A program made the translations under genes and the position numbers. The notes under the pieces were generated by a model that ran no database searches, was not told the DNA's origin, and was given only the letters and a program-made list of their open reading frames with translations. From Streptomyces formicae (GTDB lineage: Bacteria; Actinomycetota; Actinomycetes; Streptomycetales; Streptomycetaceae), in assembly GCF_002556545.1 (NCBI RefSeq), contig NZ_CP022685.1:6302001-6366000 (forward strand): a stretch of DNA of 64,000 nucleotides. The letters are read 5' to 3'. The stretch's first letter is position 1. The number at the start of each line of letters is the position of its first letter. This document shows positions 45,147-54,019 of this stretch, one piece after another.

Positions 45147-45788
45147 ATGGCTGAGGGGCTCAGGGAACGCAAGAAGCGGCAGACGAAGCAGCGGATCTCG
45201 GACATCGCGACCGGGCTCTTCCTGGAGCACGGCTTCGTGACCGTGACCATCGCGGAGATCGCGGACGCCGCCGACGTCTCGGTCAACACGGTCTACAACT
45301 ACTTCCCGGCCAAGGAGGACCTCTTCCTCGACCGGGGCGAGGACGTCGTCGACCGGCTCTCCGGCTACGTACGCGGCCGCCGCGCCGAGGAGTCCGCCGC
45401 CGACGCCGTCCTGCGCGAACTGCGCGCCGACGTGGAGGGCGTCTCGCCGCGCATCGGACTCTTCCCCGGCTGGGCCGACTTCATGAAGGTCATCACCGAG
45501 GCGCACGCCCTGCGCTCCCGGCTCTGGGCCATCCAGCAGGAGGCCGTCGGACGGCTCACCGAGACCCTCGCCGAGGAGACGGGAGCCGCCGAAGGGGACC
45601 CGCTCCCCGGCCTCGTCGCGGGCCAGCTCTCCTGGGTCCACAGCACGCTGATGGCCTGGATCGGCGACGAGATGAGCAAGTGCAGGGAAGCCGCCGAGGT
45701 CTCGCGCGAAGCGCTCGCGCTGCTCGACGAGATGGAGGACCTGCTGAGCGACAAGGTCCTCAACTACGCGGTGCGCGCCGCCGAATGA
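45147..45788 (+). CDS. TetR-family regulator
   Basis: 213 residues. The N-terminal helix-turn-helix reads RKKRQTKQRISDIATGLFLEHGFVTVTIAEIADAADVSVNTVYNYFPAKEDLFL, typical of TetR. The C-terminal ligand-binding domain is alpha-helical and of no specific subfamily. The ATG at 45147 is only 8 nt after a likely -10 hexamer, so the mRNA has almost no leader. It is divergent from the exporter pair and most likely represses it, as in the usual TetR-exporter arrangement. Confidence 0.92.
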   Translation: MAEGLRERKKRQTKQRISDIATGLFLEHGFVTVTIAEIADAADVSVNTVYNYFPAKEDLFLDRGEDVVDRLSGYVRGRRAEESAADAVLRELRADVEGVSPRIGLFPGWADFMKVITEAHALRSRLWAIQQEAVGRLTETLAEETGAAEGDPLPGLVAGQLSWVHSTLMAWIGDEMSKCREAAEVSREALALLDEMEDLLSDKVLNYAVRAAE

Positions 45789-45838
45789 GCCGGATCGGTG
45801 TGATGTCCGTCATCTGAGACGTGACGCGCATCTCTTCG

Positions 45839-45869
45839 TTGCCCCAGGCGCCCTCACGACCGCTAACGT
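45839..45869 (+). promoter_or_regulatory. Candidate promoter of the 3-hydroxybutyryl-CoA dehydrogenase gene
   Basis: TTGCCC (45839-45844) and TAACGT (45864-45869) with a 19-bp spacer, about 67 bp before the GTG start at 45936. A GATGTCCGTCATC inverted repeat lies just upstream at about 45802-45814. Confidence 0.4.
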
Positions 45870-45935
45870 GCGCCGAAGAGGCATACGTAAACAGCGTGTA
45901 AGTCAAGCGTGATAAGCGGTAGGGGAGTCGGAACA

Positions 45936-46784
45936 GTGGCACGGAAGCTCGCCGTCATCGGAGCCGGACTCATGGGGTCCGGTATCGCTCAGGTCTCCGC
46001 CCAGGCGGGCTGGGACGTCGTCCTGCGCGACGTCACCGATGAGGCCCTGACCCGTGGCACCGACGGGATCAAGGCGTCGTACGACAAGTTCGTGAGCAAG
46101 GGCAAGCTCGCCGCCGAGGACGCGGAGGCGGCCCTCGGGCGCATCACGACCACCACCGACCTGGACGCCGTCGCCGACGTGGACATCGTCGTCGAGGCCG
46201 TGTTCGAGAAGCTGGAGGTCAAGCACGAGATCTTCCGCACGCTCGACAAGCTCGTGCGCGACGACGCGGTGCTCGCCTCCAACACCTCCGCCATCCCGAT
46301 CACCAAGATCGCGGCCGTGACGGAGCGTCCGGAGCGCGTGGTCGGCGCCCACTTCTTCTCGCCCGTCCCGATGATGCAGCTCTGCGAGCTCGTGCGCGGC
46401 TACAAGACCAGCGACGAAACCCTCGCCCGCACCCGTGAGTTCGCCGAGTCCGTCGGCAAGACCTGCATCGTCGTCAACCGCGACGTCGCGGGCTTCGTGA
46501 CGACCCGGCTGATCTCGGCGCTCGTCGTCGAGGCCGCCAAGCTCTACGAGTCGGGCGTCGCCACCGCCGAGGACATCGACATCGCCTGCAAGCTCGGCTT
46601 CGGGCACGCCATGGGACCGCTCGCGACCGCCGACCTCACGGGCGTCGACATCCTGCTCCACGCCACCAGCAACATCTACACCGAGTCCCAGGACGAGAAG
46701 TTCGCGCCGCCGGAGCTGATGCGCCGGATGGTTGACGCCGGTGACATCGGGCGCAAGAGCGGGCAGGGGTTCTACAAGCACTGA
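45936..46784 (+). CDS. 3-hydroxybutyryl-CoA dehydrogenase
   Basis: 282 residues. It oxidises or reduces 3-hydroxyacyl-CoA with NAD(P). The Rossmann motif is KLAVIGAGLMGSGIAQVSAQAG; the catalytic SNTSAIPIT and the His of HFFSPVPMMQLCELV, plus VNRDVAGFVTTRLI and the GFGHAMGPLATADLTGVD substrate region are all present. The length is that of the short, single-function bacterial enzyme. GTG at 45936 has GGGGAG 8 nt upstream. In streptomycetes it serves butyryl-CoA formation from acetyl-CoA; a thiolase gene lies at the right end of the window. Confidence 0.94.
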   Translation: MARKLAVIGAGLMGSGIAQVSAQAGWDVVLRDVTDEALTRGTDGIKASYDKFVSKGKLAAEDAEAALGRITTTTDLDAVADVDIVVEAVFEKLEVKHEIFRTLDKLVRDDAVLASNTSAIPITKIAAVTERPERVVGAHFFSPVPMMQLCELVRGYKTSDETLARTREFAESVGKTCIVVNRDVAGFVTTRLISALVVEAAKLYESGVATAEDIDIACKLGFGHAMGPLATADLTGVDILLHATSNIYTESQDEKFAPPELMRRMVDAGDIGRKSGQGFYKH

Positions 46785-46981
46785 ACCAGTACTGACGTAC
46801 GCCGCCTGACGCCTCGTCGGACGCTTCGTCGCCTCGCGGGTCACCCCTCGGAGTGAATTCGGTATCGGTTCGCTTACAGACGGCAACTTCCTTGCCCGCG
46901 CGGCAGTCAGTTGCAGTGACATACGCAGAACGCGTTACGGATCAGACGTCACAGCAGACACAGCACTCTCGGGGAGCGCAT

Positions 46982-47305
46982 ATGCACATCAGGGGCGACC
47001 AGGCCCAGCTGGTCGTCGGGGGACGCCTCGACGTACGCAGCGCGGCGGACGCCCGTACGGTCCTGCACTCGGCCGTCGACGACGGAGCCGGCGACCTGGT
47101 GCTCGACCTGTCCGAACTCGACTCGTGGGACGCCACGGGACTCGGCGTCATCATGGGCGCCCACCGCAGGGCGGGCAGATGCGGACGCAGACTCGTGCTG
47201 CGCCACGTGCCGCCCCAGATGCAGCGCCTCCTCGTGGCGACCCGGCTGCACCGGATCCTCGCCATCGAGGGCGGCATCGGCGTCGAATCGCTCCCCAGAG
47301 CCTGA
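46982..47305 (+). CDS. STAS-domain anti-anti-sigma factor-like protein
   Basis: 107 residues, a single STAS domain: QAQLVVGGRLDVRSAADARTVLHSAVDDGAGDLVLDLSELDSWDATGLGVIMGAHRRAGRCGRRLVLRHVPPQMQRLLVATRLHRIL. In SpoIIAA-like proteins the residue before the Gly of DSSG is the phosphorylated serine; here it is threonine (DATG), so phosphorylation could still occur. No anti-sigma kinase or sigma gene is adjacent. The ATG at 46982 has GGGGAG 5 nt upstream. It precedes the large P-loop ATPase by about 200 bp in the same direction. Confidence 0.88.
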   Translation: MHIRGDQAQLVVGGRLDVRSAADARTVLHSAVDDGAGDLVLDLSELDSWDATGLGVIMGAHRRAGRCGRRLVLRHVPPQMQRLLVATRLHRILAIEGGIGVESLPRA

Positions 47306-47512
47306 ACCGCACCTCACGCACAATCCTCACGAGACTGTGACGTCTCGGGCGGGGCGCTACCCCGCCCTCTCGTAGATACTGAGCAAAGGTCTAGGGTTCG
47401 GTCGCCCACCGATATACGAACCCGCACGGGGGCACCGGACCAGAAGCGACAGCGCAGTGTGCACGAAGGCCGGAGGGGGCTCTGCACACCACGCATCTGG
47501 GGGGCTAAGACC

Positions 47513-50005
47513 ATGGACCCGATGAACCGGGGACCGGAAGAGTACGGCCAGGACGGCTTCGACAACGGCTTCGGCGACGACTTCGACGACGACGGATCGG
47601 CGCGCCCCGCGCGCCCGCAGCGCGACCCCATGACACCGGACTTCGGCCAGCCCGCACCCGCGCTGGCCCGCACCGTGCAGCTCGTCTCGGGCGACTTCCT
47701 GCTCACCGTCAATCCCGTCGACGGCAGCGAGATCGAACCCTGCCCGCCCGGCGAGCGTCCGGGCAGGCCCGCCAAACGCACCGCGGCCGAGCGCGCCGAC
47801 CTGCGCAGGGCCGCGATGCCGCCCGTGCCGCCGGGGCCCGCGCTGCCCAGGCTGCCGCTCCTTGAGCGCCAGGAGGAGCGCGAGCGCCTCGTGCGACTGC
47901 TCGCGCGCGGCCGTTCCGTACGGCTCACCGGACCCGCGGGCTCGGGGCGCACGACGCTCCTGAACGCCGTCGCGGAGGACTGCGCGGACCTGGCGCCCGA
48001 CGGCGTCGTCCGGCTCTCCGGCTACCGCAAGACGGTCACGGAGCTGCTCCACGACCTCTTCGCGCACGTCTACGACGCACCGCTGCACCGCCCCGAGCGC
48101 GCCCTGCTGCTCGAACTCGTCCACGACATCGGCGCCGTCGTCGTCCTGGACGACCTGGAGTTCGGCGGCGCGGCCCTGGACGAGCTGCTCGACGCGACAC
48201 CCGAGTGCGCCTTCATCGTCTGCGCCACGCCCGACGTCGCGGCGCCGTCCGGCGCCTCCCACCTCGAAGAGGTGTTCCTCGGCGGGCTCGGCCGCGGCGG
48301 GAGCCTGGAGCTCATCGAGCGCGTCGTCGGCCGCGTCCTCGACGACGAGGAGGCCAACTGGGCGGGCGACCTGTGGTTCGAGTCCGAGGGGCTGCCGCTG
48401 CGCTTCGTGCAGGCGGGCGCGCTGCTCCGCCAGCGCGACCAACTGCGCGCCGACCCGCACGCCTTCGAGGAGAACGGCTACTACGCCGAGACCCCGGTCG
48501 ACGCGCCCTTCGACGCCGCCGATGGCCCCGACGTACCGCTGCCCTCGCTCGCCGACGGCGCGGCGCCCGCGGCCCTGCTCGCGTCCCGGCTCAGCCCGTC
48601 GGCCCGCGCCACGCTGCGCTTCGCCGTCGCGCTCGGCGGTGAACTGCCGCACCAGGCGCACCTGCCCGCCCTGGTGGGCGACACGCACGCGGACGCGGCC
48701 CTCGCCGAACTGGTGGGCTGCGCCCTGGTCGGCGCGGTCGGCGCGCACTACCGGCTCGCCGCCGGGGTCCGCACCCAGCTGGAGGCCGCCGGATACGCCG
48801 ACGACGCCGCAGCACAGGCCCAGGCCGCCGCTCAGCACTACGCCTGGTGGGCCGGGCACCCCTCGGTCACCCCCGAGCGGGTCGCCGCCGAGGCGGACGC
48901 GGTGCTCGCCGCGCTCGGCGCGCTGGTCACCCCGGCCAGCGGCGCCGCCGTGCTGCTCGCCCGCACCGCCGCGCCCGCCTTCGCGGGCGGCCTCGACTGG
49001 GGCGCCTGGGAGCGCGCCCTGCGCTCGGGCCAGGAAGCCGCGCGGAACGCCGGTGAGGTCGCCGAAGAGGCGTACTTCCACCACGAGTTGGGCGTCCTCG
49101 CGCTCTGCGGCGGACAGCTCGACCGGGCCCGCGCCGAGCTGGAGGCATCCATCGGCCTGCGCGGCGCGCTCGCCGACAAGCGCGGCATGATCTCCGGGCG
49201 CAGGGCCCTCGCCCTGGTCGCCGACCGCTCGGGCGGCGGGCTCCCGCCCGGCGGCGCCACCGCGGGCGAAGAGGTGCCCGACGCGCGGTACGAGGAGTCG
49301 GCGTCGCCCCCCGGCGGCGTCCCCGCGGCCTTCGCGCTGCCGGAGCCGCCCCCGGAACCGGACACCCTGGTCACCAGCAGGGTCAGCCCCGCCGCGGGCT
49401 CGGGACCCGCGCCGAGCCGCCGCTCCATCATCAGCGGCACCCGGCGCAACCTCATCGCGGCGGGCGCGGGCGCCCTGCTCGCCGCCGTCCTCGGCACGGT
49501 CGTCACGCTCGGCGCCACCTCCGACAACAACGACCCGTCCCAGGGCGACAAGGTCAAGACGGAGCAGTCGGCGAAGGAGGACCGCGACGGCGACGGCCTC
49601 AACGCCGACAAGCCGCAGAAGGACTCCACGAGCCGCCCCGAGGACCCGGGCAAGGACGGCGTCGCCGGTACGTCGGACGACCCCACGCCGAGCGGCAGCG
49701 CCGACCCTTCGGGCGCGCCGAGCGAGAGCGGCAAGCCGTCCGACGAGCCGACCGACGAGCCGACGAAGCCGACGGACAAGCCCACCAAGCCGACCGACAA
49801 GCCCACCAAGCCGACGGACAAGCCGACGAAGCCGACGGACCCGCCGACCAAGCCGCCGACGACCCCGCCGACGACGCCCCCCACGACTCCGCCGACGACC
49901 CCGCCCACCAGCGACGCCCCGCCGTCCTCGCCCGACGTCTCGACCTCGGCGAGCGGCCCGGCGAGCGGCGGGTCACCGTCCCCGGCCGAGTCCGGTACGG
50001 CCTAG
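47513..50005 (+). CDS. Large membrane-anchored P-loop (STAND-like) ATPase with Pro-Thr-Lys tail
   Basis: 830 residues. An acidic N-terminus (DNGFGDDFDDDG) is followed by a P-loop ATPase (ERQEERERLVRLLARGRSVRLTGPAGSGRTTLLNAVA; Walker B GAVVVLDDLEF) with a helical C-terminal region resembling NB-ARC/AfsR-type proteins and one or two TPR-like helices (YFHHELGVLALCGGQLDRARAELEASIGL). A membrane helix follows (ISGTRRNLIAAGAGALLAAVLGTVVTLGA, about 645-665), then an outside tail of about 165 residues with TDKPTKP and TTPP repeats. There is no signal peptide. Function unknown. The combination of a cytoplasmic STAND-type ATPase with an extracellular wall-spanning tail suggests signalling at the envelope. 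It may work with the STAS protein upstream (inference). Confidence 0.75.
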   Translation: MDPMNRGPEEYGQDGFDNGFGDDFDDDGSARPARPQRDPMTPDFGQPAPALARTVQLVSGDFLLTVNPVDGSEIEPCPPGERPGRPAKRTAAERADLRRAAMPPVPPGPALPRLPLLERQEERERLVRLLARGRSVRLTGPAGSGRTTLLNAVAEDCADLAPDGVVRLSGYRKTVTELLHDLFAHVYDAPLHRPERALLLELVHDIGAVVVLDDLEFGGAALDELLDATPECAFIVCATPDVAAPSGASHLEEVFLGGLGRGGSLELIERVVGRVLDDEEANWAGDLWFESEGLPLRFVQAGALLRQRDQLRADPHAFEENGYYAETPVDAPFDAADGPDVPLPSLADGAAPAALLASRLSPSARATLRFAVALGGELPHQAHLPALVGDTHADAALAELVGCALVGAVGAHYRLAAGVRTQLEAAGYADDAAAQAQAAAQHYAWWAGHPSVTPERVAAEADAVLAALGALVTPASGAAVLLARTAAPAFAGGLDWGAWERALRSGQEAARNAGEVAEEAYFHHELGVLALCGGQLDRARAELEASIGLRGALADKRGMISGRRALALVADRSGGGLPPGGATAGEEVPDARYEESASPPGGVPAAFALPEPPPEPDTLVTSRVSPAAGSGPAPSRRSIISGTRRNLIAAGAGALLAAVLGTVVTLGATSDNNDPSQGDKVKTEQSAKEDRDGDGLNADKPQKDSTSRPEDPGKDGVAGTSDDPTPSGSADPSGAPSESGKPSDEPTDEPTKPTDKPTKPTDKPTKPTDKPTKPTDPPTKPPTTPPTTPPTTPPTTPPTSDAPPSSPDVSTSASGPASGGSPSPAESGTA

Positions 50006-50030
50006 GCGAGCCGACGCGGTACACGCACGC

Positions 50031-50066
50031 GGAGAGGGCCGGGTCCTGGTGGACCCGGCCCTCTCC
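50031..50066. terminator. Bidirectional terminator
   Basis: A 16-bp perfect stem (GGAGAGGGCCGGGTCC / GGACCCGGCCCTCTCC) with a TGGT loop, between the convergent ATPase gene and nucS. Confidence 0.9.
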
Positions 50067-50094
50067 GCATGCGTACGAGAACGTGTACGACGGG

Positions 50095-50766
50095 TCAGAA
50101 CAGCCGCAGCTTGTCGTCCTCGATGCCGCGCAGCGCGTTGTAGTCCAGGATGGCGCAGCCGATGCCGCGGTCCGTGGCGAGCACCCGGGCCTGCGGCTTG
50201 ATCTCCTGTGCGGCGAAGATGCCCTTGACGGGCGCCAGGTGCGGGTCGCGGTTCAACAGCTCGAGGTAGCGCGTGAGTTGCTCCACGCCGTCGATCTCAC
50301 CGCGCCGCTTGATCTCGACGGCGACGGTCTGTCCGTCGGCGTCGCGGCAGAGGATGTCCACCGGGCCGATCGCCGTCATGTACTCGCGGCGGATCAGCGA
50401 ATATCCGTCGCCGAGTGTCTCGATCCGGTCGGCGAGGAGCTCCTGAAGGTGTGCTTCCACGCCGTCCTTGATGAGGCCGGGGTCGACGCCCAGTTCGTGG
50501 GAGGAATCGTGCAGGATCTCCTCCATCGTGATGATGAGCTTCTCGCCCCCCTTGTTCACGACGGTCCACACACCGGCGTCGTCCCCCGAGCCCTCCTTCA
50601 AGGTGCAGGGCGGAGACATCCAGTTCAGTGGTTTGTAGGCCCTGTCGTCCGCGTGGATCGACACGCTGCCGTCCGCCTTCACGAGGATCAGGCGGGGGGC
50701 CGACGGGAGATGGGCGGTGAGCCTGCCCGCGTAGTCCACGGAGCATCGGGCAATGACGAGACGCAT
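50095..50766 (-). CDS. nucS: Mismatch-specific endonuclease NucS/EndoMS
   Basis: 223 residues. It cuts both strands at mismatches and replaces MutS/MutL mismatch repair in actinobacteria. The N-terminal DNA-binding/dimerisation domain ([50 protein letters not shown]) and the C-terminal RecB-like nuclease core ([37 protein letters not shown]) with the catalytic D...ExK are intact. The C-terminus ends DKLRLF, the beta-clamp binding end typical of the family. ATG at 50766 sits 8 nt after a TAGCGT hexamer on the minus strand without a ribosome site (probably leaderless). Confidence 0.95.
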   Translation of the reverse strand: MRLVIARCSVDYAGRLTAHLPSAPRLILVKADGSVSIHADDRAYKPLNWMSPPCTLKEGSGDDAGVWTVVNKGGEKLIITMEEILHDSSHELGVDPGLIKDGVEAHLQELLADRIETLGDGYSLIRREYMTAIGPVDILCRDADGQTVAVEIKRRGEIDGVEQLTRYLELLNRDPHLAPVKGIFAAQEIKPQARVLATDRGIGCAILDYNALRGIEDDKLRLF

Positions 50767-50774
50767 GGGGCGCA

Positions 50775-50780
50775 ACGCTA
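50775..50780 (-). promoter_or_regulatory. Candidate -10 element of nucS
   Basis: Minus-strand TAGCGT, 8 nt before the ATG at 50766. Confidence 0.35.
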
Positions 50781-51008
50781 CTCGACCGGGGCCGGTGCAC
50801 GCGATTCGCCCGTCCCTCTCCGGCACGCGCACGACTTGTCCGGCGATGAACCTGTTCGATCCTGGCCGGTTATGCGCCCAATCTCCTGGTGCCGTTACCG
50901 CCCGTTGCCTACCGTAGAAGCGGGAGGTCGTCATCCGTGCACGCTGCGTATGCGGACTCCCTCCCTGTCCGTAAGCCCCCGCTCCCCGGGGGTGCGAGAG
51001 GAGAACCC

Positions 51009-51401
51009 ATGTCGCTCGACGTCTCACCGGCACTGTTGGAACAGGCCGAGCGAGGCGAGGTGGACGAAGCAGCATTCGTCGACTGCGTCCGGACCTCCCT
51101 GCCTTACGCATGGGAGATGATCAGCTCCTTGGTGGCCCAGCTGAAGGTTGACGGCGGAGAGTTCGCCGACAATCAGACGCCGCCGCCGGACGAGCAGGCA
51201 CGTGGACAGCTGTTGCGCGCGCTCGCGAGTGACGCGATTCGCGGCGCTCTGCAGCGGCACTTCGGGGTGCGTCTGGCATTCCAGAACTGCCACCGTGTGG
51301 CGGTGTTCCCGCTGGACCCGTCGGTGGACGAGCGGCTCGCCCGCTTCACCTCGATCCGGGGCCAGCTGCTCAACCAGTCACCCGAACTGCGCGACTGCTG
51401 A
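51009..51401 (+). CDS. SCO5389-family protein
   Basis: 130 residues, acidic, mainly helical, no signal peptide or membrane segment: [48 protein letters not shown]...[32 protein letters not shown] recognise it only as a conserved streptomycete family found downstream of nucS (SCO5389 in S. coelicolor numbering); its function is unknown to me. ATG at 51009 has GAGGAG 5-6 nt upstream. A convergent hairpin terminator follows. Confidence 0.85.
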   Translation: MSLDVSPALLEQAERGEVDEAAFVDCVRTSLPYAWEMISSLVAQLKVDGGEFADNQTPPPDEQARGQLLRALASDAIRGALQRHFGVRLAFQNCHRVAVFPLDPSVDERLARFTSIRGQLLNQSPELRDC

Positions 51402-51410
51402 CGCCTGTTG

Positions 51411-51453
51411 CTGCCGCTCCGTACGCGGGAGGTGTTTCAGTCCGGAGCGGCAG
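51411..51453. terminator. Bidirectional terminator
   Basis: CTGCCGCTCCG (51411-51421) pairs with CGGAGCGGCAG (51443-51453), between the SCO5389-type gene and the convergent oxidoreductase gene. Confidence 0.8.
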
Positions 51454-51475
51454 CTCCGCAGCGTGACGGTCGCCC

Positions 51476-52510
51476 TCAGCCGAGCTGGGGCAGCACTTCG
51501 GCACCCAGTCTCCGTACGTTCTCCTCGGTGGCGGTGAGATCACCGGAGCCCTCGACGAGCAGCGCGAAGCGCGTGATGCCCGTGCGCTCCGAGGTGGCGG
51601 CGAGCCGGTCGGCGCACATCTGTGGGGTGCCCACGGGGTGCAGCCCGCAGAGCAGTTCGGTGTAGGCGAGCGGATCGCGCATGGCCCGTTTGCGGCCGTC
51701 CACGGTCACATGGGCGTCCAGACCCTGTTTGAGCCAGCCGGGCATCGCCTTCTGTAAGACCTCCGCCGCCTCCAGACGCCGGTCGGCGATCTGGGCGACA
51801 CCGGCGGAGACGTGGGGGGCGGTGGCGATTTCCTCGGGCGTATGCCCCGCAGCACGTGCGTGCCGATTCCACAAGGCCACCATTTCGGCCTTCTCGACGT
51901 CGCCCACATGCATGCCGAGCAGCATGGGCAGACCGCGCTGCGCGGCGAGCCGCACGCTCGACGGCGAGGTGCAGGCGACGACGACCTCGGGGCCGTCGTC
52001 GTCCTGACCGCCGAGCGCCTCCTGGGGGCGCGGCACGACGGCGACCTCACGGAAGGCGAACCGGTCGCCCGTGCTCTCGACCCGGGGTTCCCGCAGCCAC
52101 TTGAGCAGCAGGTCGAGGGATTCGGGGAACCCCTTCTCGTACGCGTCGAGACCGGAGCCGAAGACCTCCAGGTCCACCCAGGGCCCGCCGCGTCCGACGC
52201 CGAGCGAGAAGCGTCCGCCGGACGTCAGGTGGAGCAGCGCCGCCTGCTCGCCGAGGGCGACGGGGTGCACGGTGGGCAGGACGCTCACCGCCGTACCGAT
52301 GTGGATCCGCCGGGTCCGCCCGAGGAGCAGCGCGGCCAGCGTCACCGCCGAGGGGCACGTGCCGTACGGAACGAAGTGGTGCTCGGCGAGCCAGACCGCG
52401 TCGAGCCCCGCCTCTTCGGCCACCTCGGCGGAGCGCACCGCCCGGTGCAGCGCCTCCCCCTGCCCCTGACCGGGGAACTGGGCGGCCAGAACAAAACTAC
52501 CTACACGCAT
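51476..52510 (-). CDS. Luciferase-like (LLM-class) flavin- or F420-dependent oxidoreductase
   Basis: 344 residues with the TIM-barrel pattern of bacterial luciferase-like enzymes: VRSAEVAEEAGLDAVWLAEHHFVPYGTCPSAVTLAALLLGRTRRIHIGTAVSVLPTVHPVALGEQAALLHLTSGGRFSLGVGRGGPW. The AEHH segment and the GRF-LGVGRG phosphate loop are typical. The family uses reduced FMN or F420; the substrate cannot be told. ATG at 52510. The gene is divergent from a short zinc-finger-like protein and not part of an obvious pathway cluster. Confidence 0.88.
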   Translation of the reverse strand: MRVGSFVLAAQFPGQGQGEALHRAVRSAEVAEEAGLDAVWLAEHHFVPYGTCPSAVTLAALLLGRTRRIHIGTAVSVLPTVHPVALGEQAALLHLTSGGRFSLGVGRGGPWVDLEVFGSGLDAYEKGFPESLDLLLKWLREPRVESTGDRFAFREVAVVPRPQEALGGQDDDGPEVVVACTSPSSVRLAAQRGLPMLLGMHVGDVEKAEMVALWNRHARAAGHTPEEIATAPHVSAGVAQIADRRLEAAEVLQKAMPGWLKQGLDAHVTVDGRKRAMRDPLAYTELLCGLHPVGTPQMCADRLAATSERTGITRFALLVEGSGDLTATEENVRRLGAEVLPQLG

Positions 52511-52721
52511 GAAACTCCTGCCTCCTTGGCGCCGACGCAGGCACTCCCCCTACGGGCAACAACGCGTGACACGTGCCAAAGGCACGGCCTGGCATGAAGA
52601 TTGTTGGATTTTCTGCGCAATGGCAGGGGGTCCTGTGGTCGCCGGTGCGGGACGGGTACCCCTCGGGGTGGCGCGTAGGCTGGTCACACCCCTGATAGCC
52701 GTACAGCCCGTGAGGTGTCCT

Positions 52722-53063
52722 GTGTCCCCGCGTCGCAACCGCCCCAAGGGCGCCGGAGAGTCGAATCCGTCCGCGCCGTCCGCCGACGCGGAACAGGGCG
52801 GCCGCTACGGAAGCTTCGAGCGCTCCGAGGACTGGCAGGGCGAGGTGTGGAGGGTACGGCAGGTCGCGGGCGCGAGCGCGGCGGGCAAGCGCTACCGCTG
52901 CCCCGGCTGCGACCAGGAGATCCCCTCGGGCCTCGCGCACGTGGTGGCCTGGCCCGAGCACTCGGGCGTGGACGAGCGCAGGCACTGGCACAAGGCGTGC
53001 TGGAACGCGAAGGACCGCCGCACCACGCGGGTGCAGCGGTCCCGTAACGCTCCGAGGTACTGA
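52722..53063 (+). CDS. Small zinc-binding-like protein
   Basis: 113 residues. The basic, disordered N-terminus (SPRRNRPKGAGESNPSAPSAD) is followed by YRCPGCDQEIPSGLAHVVAWPEHSGVDERRHWHKACWNAK, with a CxxC and a later H...C that could bind one zinc, similar in form to small HNH-like or zinc-ribbon folds. Homologues are often annotated as 'ATP/GTP-binding protein', but I see no nucleotide-binding motif here. GTG at 52722 has GAGGT 5 nt upstream. Function unknown. Confidence 0.78.
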   Translation: MSPRRNRPKGAGESNPSAPSADAEQGGRYGSFERSEDWQGEVWRVRQVAGASAAGKRYRCPGCDQEIPSGLAHVVAWPEHSGVDERRHWHKACWNAKDRRTTRVQRSRNAPRY

Positions 53064-53083
53064 CGCCTCGTACGGCTGTACGG

Positions 53084-54019
53084 CTACACGTCGCGCTTCT
53101 CCAGGAGGGCGAAGGCGCCCGCGACGGCCGCGGCCGTGATGACGGCGAGCAGCGCCAGCTGGGAGCCGCCGCCGGTGCCGTTGTCCTCCGCGCCGAAGAT
53201 CTTGGCGAGGGCGGTGATGGCGTTGTAGTCGTTCATCTTCTCGCCGAGCGACTGCGTGCTCTCCCAGATCATCAGGAACGCGGGCATGATCGCGGGGACC
53301 AGGACCACGCCGAGCATCGCGGTGATGGCGCCCGCGGAGTGCCGCAGCATCGAGCCGACGGCGAGCGCGAGCACGCCGAGCAGCGAGACGTACAGGCTGC
53401 CCTTGACGACCGTGCCCGCCCACGGGACGTCGCCCGCCTCGGGGCCGCTGTTCATGCTCGACGTCACCAGGCCGACGAACAGGATGGCGCCCGCGGACAC
53501 GACGAAGGCCGTCGCGAAGAAGACCAGGACCTTCGCGGCCAGCACGCGGTGGCGCTGCGGCGAGGCCGTGAACGTCGTACGGATCATGCCCGTGCCGTAC
53601 TCGGACGAGGTGACGAGGACGCCGAGCGTGATCAGGCAGATCTGCCCGAGCATCAGGCCGAAGAAGGCCGGGACGGTGAACGGCATCTCCGCGTAGTTGC
53701 GCGGCTCGGTGTTCGCGGCCGCGAGCAGGCCGATGCCGACGACCAGGAGCAGGAAGGTGCCGAGGGTCCACATCGTCGAGCGGACCGACTTGATCTTCGT
53801 CCACTCGGAGCTGAGCGCGTTGCCGAGGTGGGTCTTCTTGACCGGGATCGGCGAGGTGTAGGCGTTGGCCATCGCCTGCTGCCAGGCGGACGGCGGCGCG
53901 GGGGAGGCGGGCGGCGGAGCCATCGGGGCGCCCTGCGGCGCGGGCGCGCCGGCCGTGGCGTACGTCTGCTGGGGCTGCTGCGCCTGCGGCTGCTGCTGCG
54001 GAGTCGGAGGCGTGGTCAT
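53084..54019 (-). CDS. ABC-2 type permease with Pro/Gln-rich N-terminus
   Basis: 311 residues. About 60 N-terminal residues are Pro/Gln/Ala-rich (PPTPQQQPQAQQPQQTYATAG), then six predicted membrane helices follow the element LSSEWTKIKSVRSTMWTLGTFLLLVVGIGLL. The helices carry the ABC-2 features TSSEYGTGMIRTTFTASPQRHRVLAAKVLVFF and the C-terminus ALLEKRDV. ATG at 54019 overlaps the ATPase stop (ATGA, 54016-54019). It is closely related in layout to the permease at 56148. Substrate unknown. Confidence 0.88.
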   Translation of the reverse strand: MTTPPTPQQQPQAQQPQQTYATAGAPAPQGAPMAPPPASPAPPSAWQQAMANAYTSPIPVKKTHLGNALSSEWTKIKSVRSTMWTLGTFLLLVVGIGLLAAANTEPRNYAEMPFTVPAFFGLMLGQICLITLGVLVTSSEYGTGMIRTTFTASPQRHRVLAAKVLVFFATAFVVSAGAILFVGLVTSSMNSGPEAGDVPWAGTVVKGSLYVSLLGVLALAVGSMLRHSAGAITAMLGVVLVPAIMPAFLMIWESTQSLGEKMNDYNAITALAKIFGAEDNGTGGGSQLALLAVITAAAVAGAFALLEKRDV

